A stretch of 6,964 nt of DNA. Origin: an uncultured Clostridia bacterium (GTDB lineage Bacteria; Bacillota; Clostridia; UMGS1883). The stretch covers positions 1 through 6,964 of the forward strand of contig CANQKL010000084.1 of NCBI GenBank assembly GCA_947624455.1, written 5' to 3'. Position numbers and translations under genes: made by a program. The notes beneath the pieces were generated by a model. It made no database searches and had not been told where the DNA came from. It saw only the letters and a list, made by a program, of their open reading frames with translations. Below, piece by piece: positions 6,048 to 6,964 of the stretch (its first letter is position 1; each line of letters starts with the position of its first letter).

Positions 6048-6689
6048 ATGAAGGGTCTGTTATTGAAGGACTGGTACATGACGTTAAAATACTGTAAAGT
6101 CTATATGTTGATAATAGGAATTTTCGCGGCGGCTTCGGCGGCCTCGAGCGTCAACTTTACCTACGGCTTTTACGCCTGCGTTATATCTGGGCTTTTGCCA
6201 GTCACTCTGCTCAGCTACGACGAGCGCAGCAAGTGGACGGTCTACAGCTGCGCCCTGCCCTATACGCGGCGGCAGATAGTAACTGTCAAGTATGTTGTGG
6301 GCGGCTTTGCCCAACTGTCAACGCTGATTTTGCTGGGACTCATTAACGGCATAGGAATGAGCTTGAGGGGCAGCTTCAACCTGAGCGGATTTCTGGGTTA
6401 TTTATCGCTGCTGCTGTTCATGTCCTGTATTGTATGCGCCGTAAATCTGCCCTTTATATTCAAGTACGGAGTGGAAAAGGGCCGTATATGGTACTATGCT
6501 ATGATCGGCCTGATATTTGGCTCGGTCGGCGTTTTTAGCGGGATCATCACCGTGGCGGATATAGGTTCCGGCTCCGACCACAGGGTCTTAAGCGGCCTGT
6601 CGCCGGTGTTTATCCTGGCTGGGGCGGCGATCTATGTCCTGTCCTGGCTGCTGTCAGTGAGGCTATACTCCCGCAGAGAGCTGAGATGA
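6048..6689 (+). CDS. ABC-2 type permease subunit (ABC2_membrane_5-like)
   Basis: A 213-residue integral membrane protein, the channel partner of the upstream ATPase. It opens with MKGLLLKDWYMTLKY, the usual cytoplasmic amphipathic N-terminus of this family. Six membrane segments can be placed at about 17-33, 40-56, 80-104, 114-138, 147-168 and 184-205. Between segments two and three lies SYDERSKWTVYSCALPYTRR, the coupling-helix-like loop (E/W/Y then ALP-x-x-R) that typifies these short permeases. It ends in the basic tail RLYSRRELR. Length and topology agree with the family (about 200-220 residues). The start immediately follows the ATPase TAA. One permease gene is present, so a homodimer with two ATPases is likely. 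The exported substrate cannot be told from sequence. Confidence 0.9.
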   Translation: MKGLLLKDWYMTLKYCKVYMLIIGIFAAASAASSVNFTYGFYACVISGLLPVTLLSYDERSKWTVYSCALPYTRRQIVTVKYVVGGFAQLSTLILLGLINGIGMSLRGSFNLSGFLGYLSLLLFMSCIVCAVNLPFIFKYGVEKGRIWYYAMIGLIFGSVGVFSGIITVADIGSGSDHRVLSGLSPVFILAGAAIYVLSWLLSVRLYSRRELR

Positions 6690-6763
6690 GGGTGTTCTCG
6701 TATTCTCTTGCCGCCAGCGAACCGAGATTATATATTCCCCGCTGCGGCTTGCTTTAATAGAAA

Positions 6764-6812
6764 ACCGCTGACGCTCTACCGGAGATCCGGCGCGTCAGCG
6801 GTCAGTTTTTTT
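6764..6812 (+). terminator. Strong intrinsic terminator of the gntR-ABC operon
   Basis: ACCGCTGACGC (6764-6774) pairs perfectly with GCGTCAGCGGT (6792-6802) over 11 bp. A further CCGG-AGAT-CCGG hairpin caps the stem after a small asymmetric internal loop. Three bases later come seven T (6806-6812). It lies 75 bases after the permease stop. On the minus strand the stem is followed by TTTTC, so it may also stop the convergent gene that ends at 6851. Confidence 0.93.
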
Positions 6813-6850
6813 GTATTCGGTTTTCATTGACGGACGCGGCAAACGGGAAT

Positions 6851-6964
6851 TTACTTTATATGTTTCGATAAATACAATACAAGATCATCGTCATTACAGC
6901 AATCACGATACGGCTCACAGATCTGATCTTTATACCAGACGCCGCTCCCGTCCGGAATGTATCC
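6851..6964 (-). CDS. C-terminal end of a protein of unknown function, cut by the window edge
   Basis: An open frame enters from the right edge and ends at TAA (6851-6853), giving 37 residues that include GYIPDGSGVWYKDQI, CEPYRDCCNDDD and a hydrophobic end LVLYLSKHIK. Composition and ending just before a shared terminator suggest a real gene converging on the ABC operon. Three cysteines in seven residues (CEPYRDCC) are notable. I do not recognise the family, and the start and most of the gene lie outside. Confidence 0.5.
   Translation of the reverse strand, partial: GYIPDGSGVWYKDQICEPYRDCCNDDDLVLYLSKHIK

Noticed and set aside
6686..6757. 23-codon frame overlapping the permease stop (ATGA overlap)
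   Set aside because: No good ribosome site, no hydrophobic or recognisable pattern, and it ends just before the terminator; probably chance.

Overview
The window looks like a chromosomal segment of a moderately GC-rich Gram-positive anaerobe, most likely a gut-type Clostridia/Oscillospiraceae member. The basis is the GGAGG-type ribosome sites, SigA-type promoters, a DUF3737 protein, a YtrA-type GntR regulator with ABC-2 exporter genes, and an ECF-like sigma factor with a huge C-terminal extension. The lineage is inferred from gene content only. There are no rRNA or tRNA genes, insertion sequences or CRISPR arrays.

Left part, minus strand, read right to left: a 1049-residue sigma-70 family protein (4673-1524) ends at a hairpin (1492-1516). 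A DUF3737 beta-helix protein (1393-533) follows from its own extended -10 promoter. A DMT/EamA transporter (389-1) runs off the left edge. A 160-bp intergenic region (4674-4833) separates the sigma gene from a rightward operon.

Right part, plus strand: a consensus promoter with an A/T tract upstream and a perfect 9-bp inverted repeat over its -10 box drives gntR (4834-5205), an ABC ATPase (5208-6047) and an ABC-2 permease (6048-6689). These are packed with gaps of two and zero bases. A strong terminator (6764-6812) closes the operon. A minus-strand gene of unknown function enters from the right edge and ends at 6851.

How the genes may work together: the gntR-ABC operon reads as a self-repressed, signal-inducible exporter of the YtrA type, typical of cell-envelope or antibiotic stress responses. 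The divergent sigma protein has about 870 soluble residues after its sigma-4 domain: TPR-like helices, two related beta-rich modules and a C-terminal helical part. No anti-sigma gene is nearby, so the extension probably controls the sigma part in place of a separate anti-sigma factor. This protein is the most unusual object in the window. Any regulatory link between it and the exporter is inference from the shared intergenic region.
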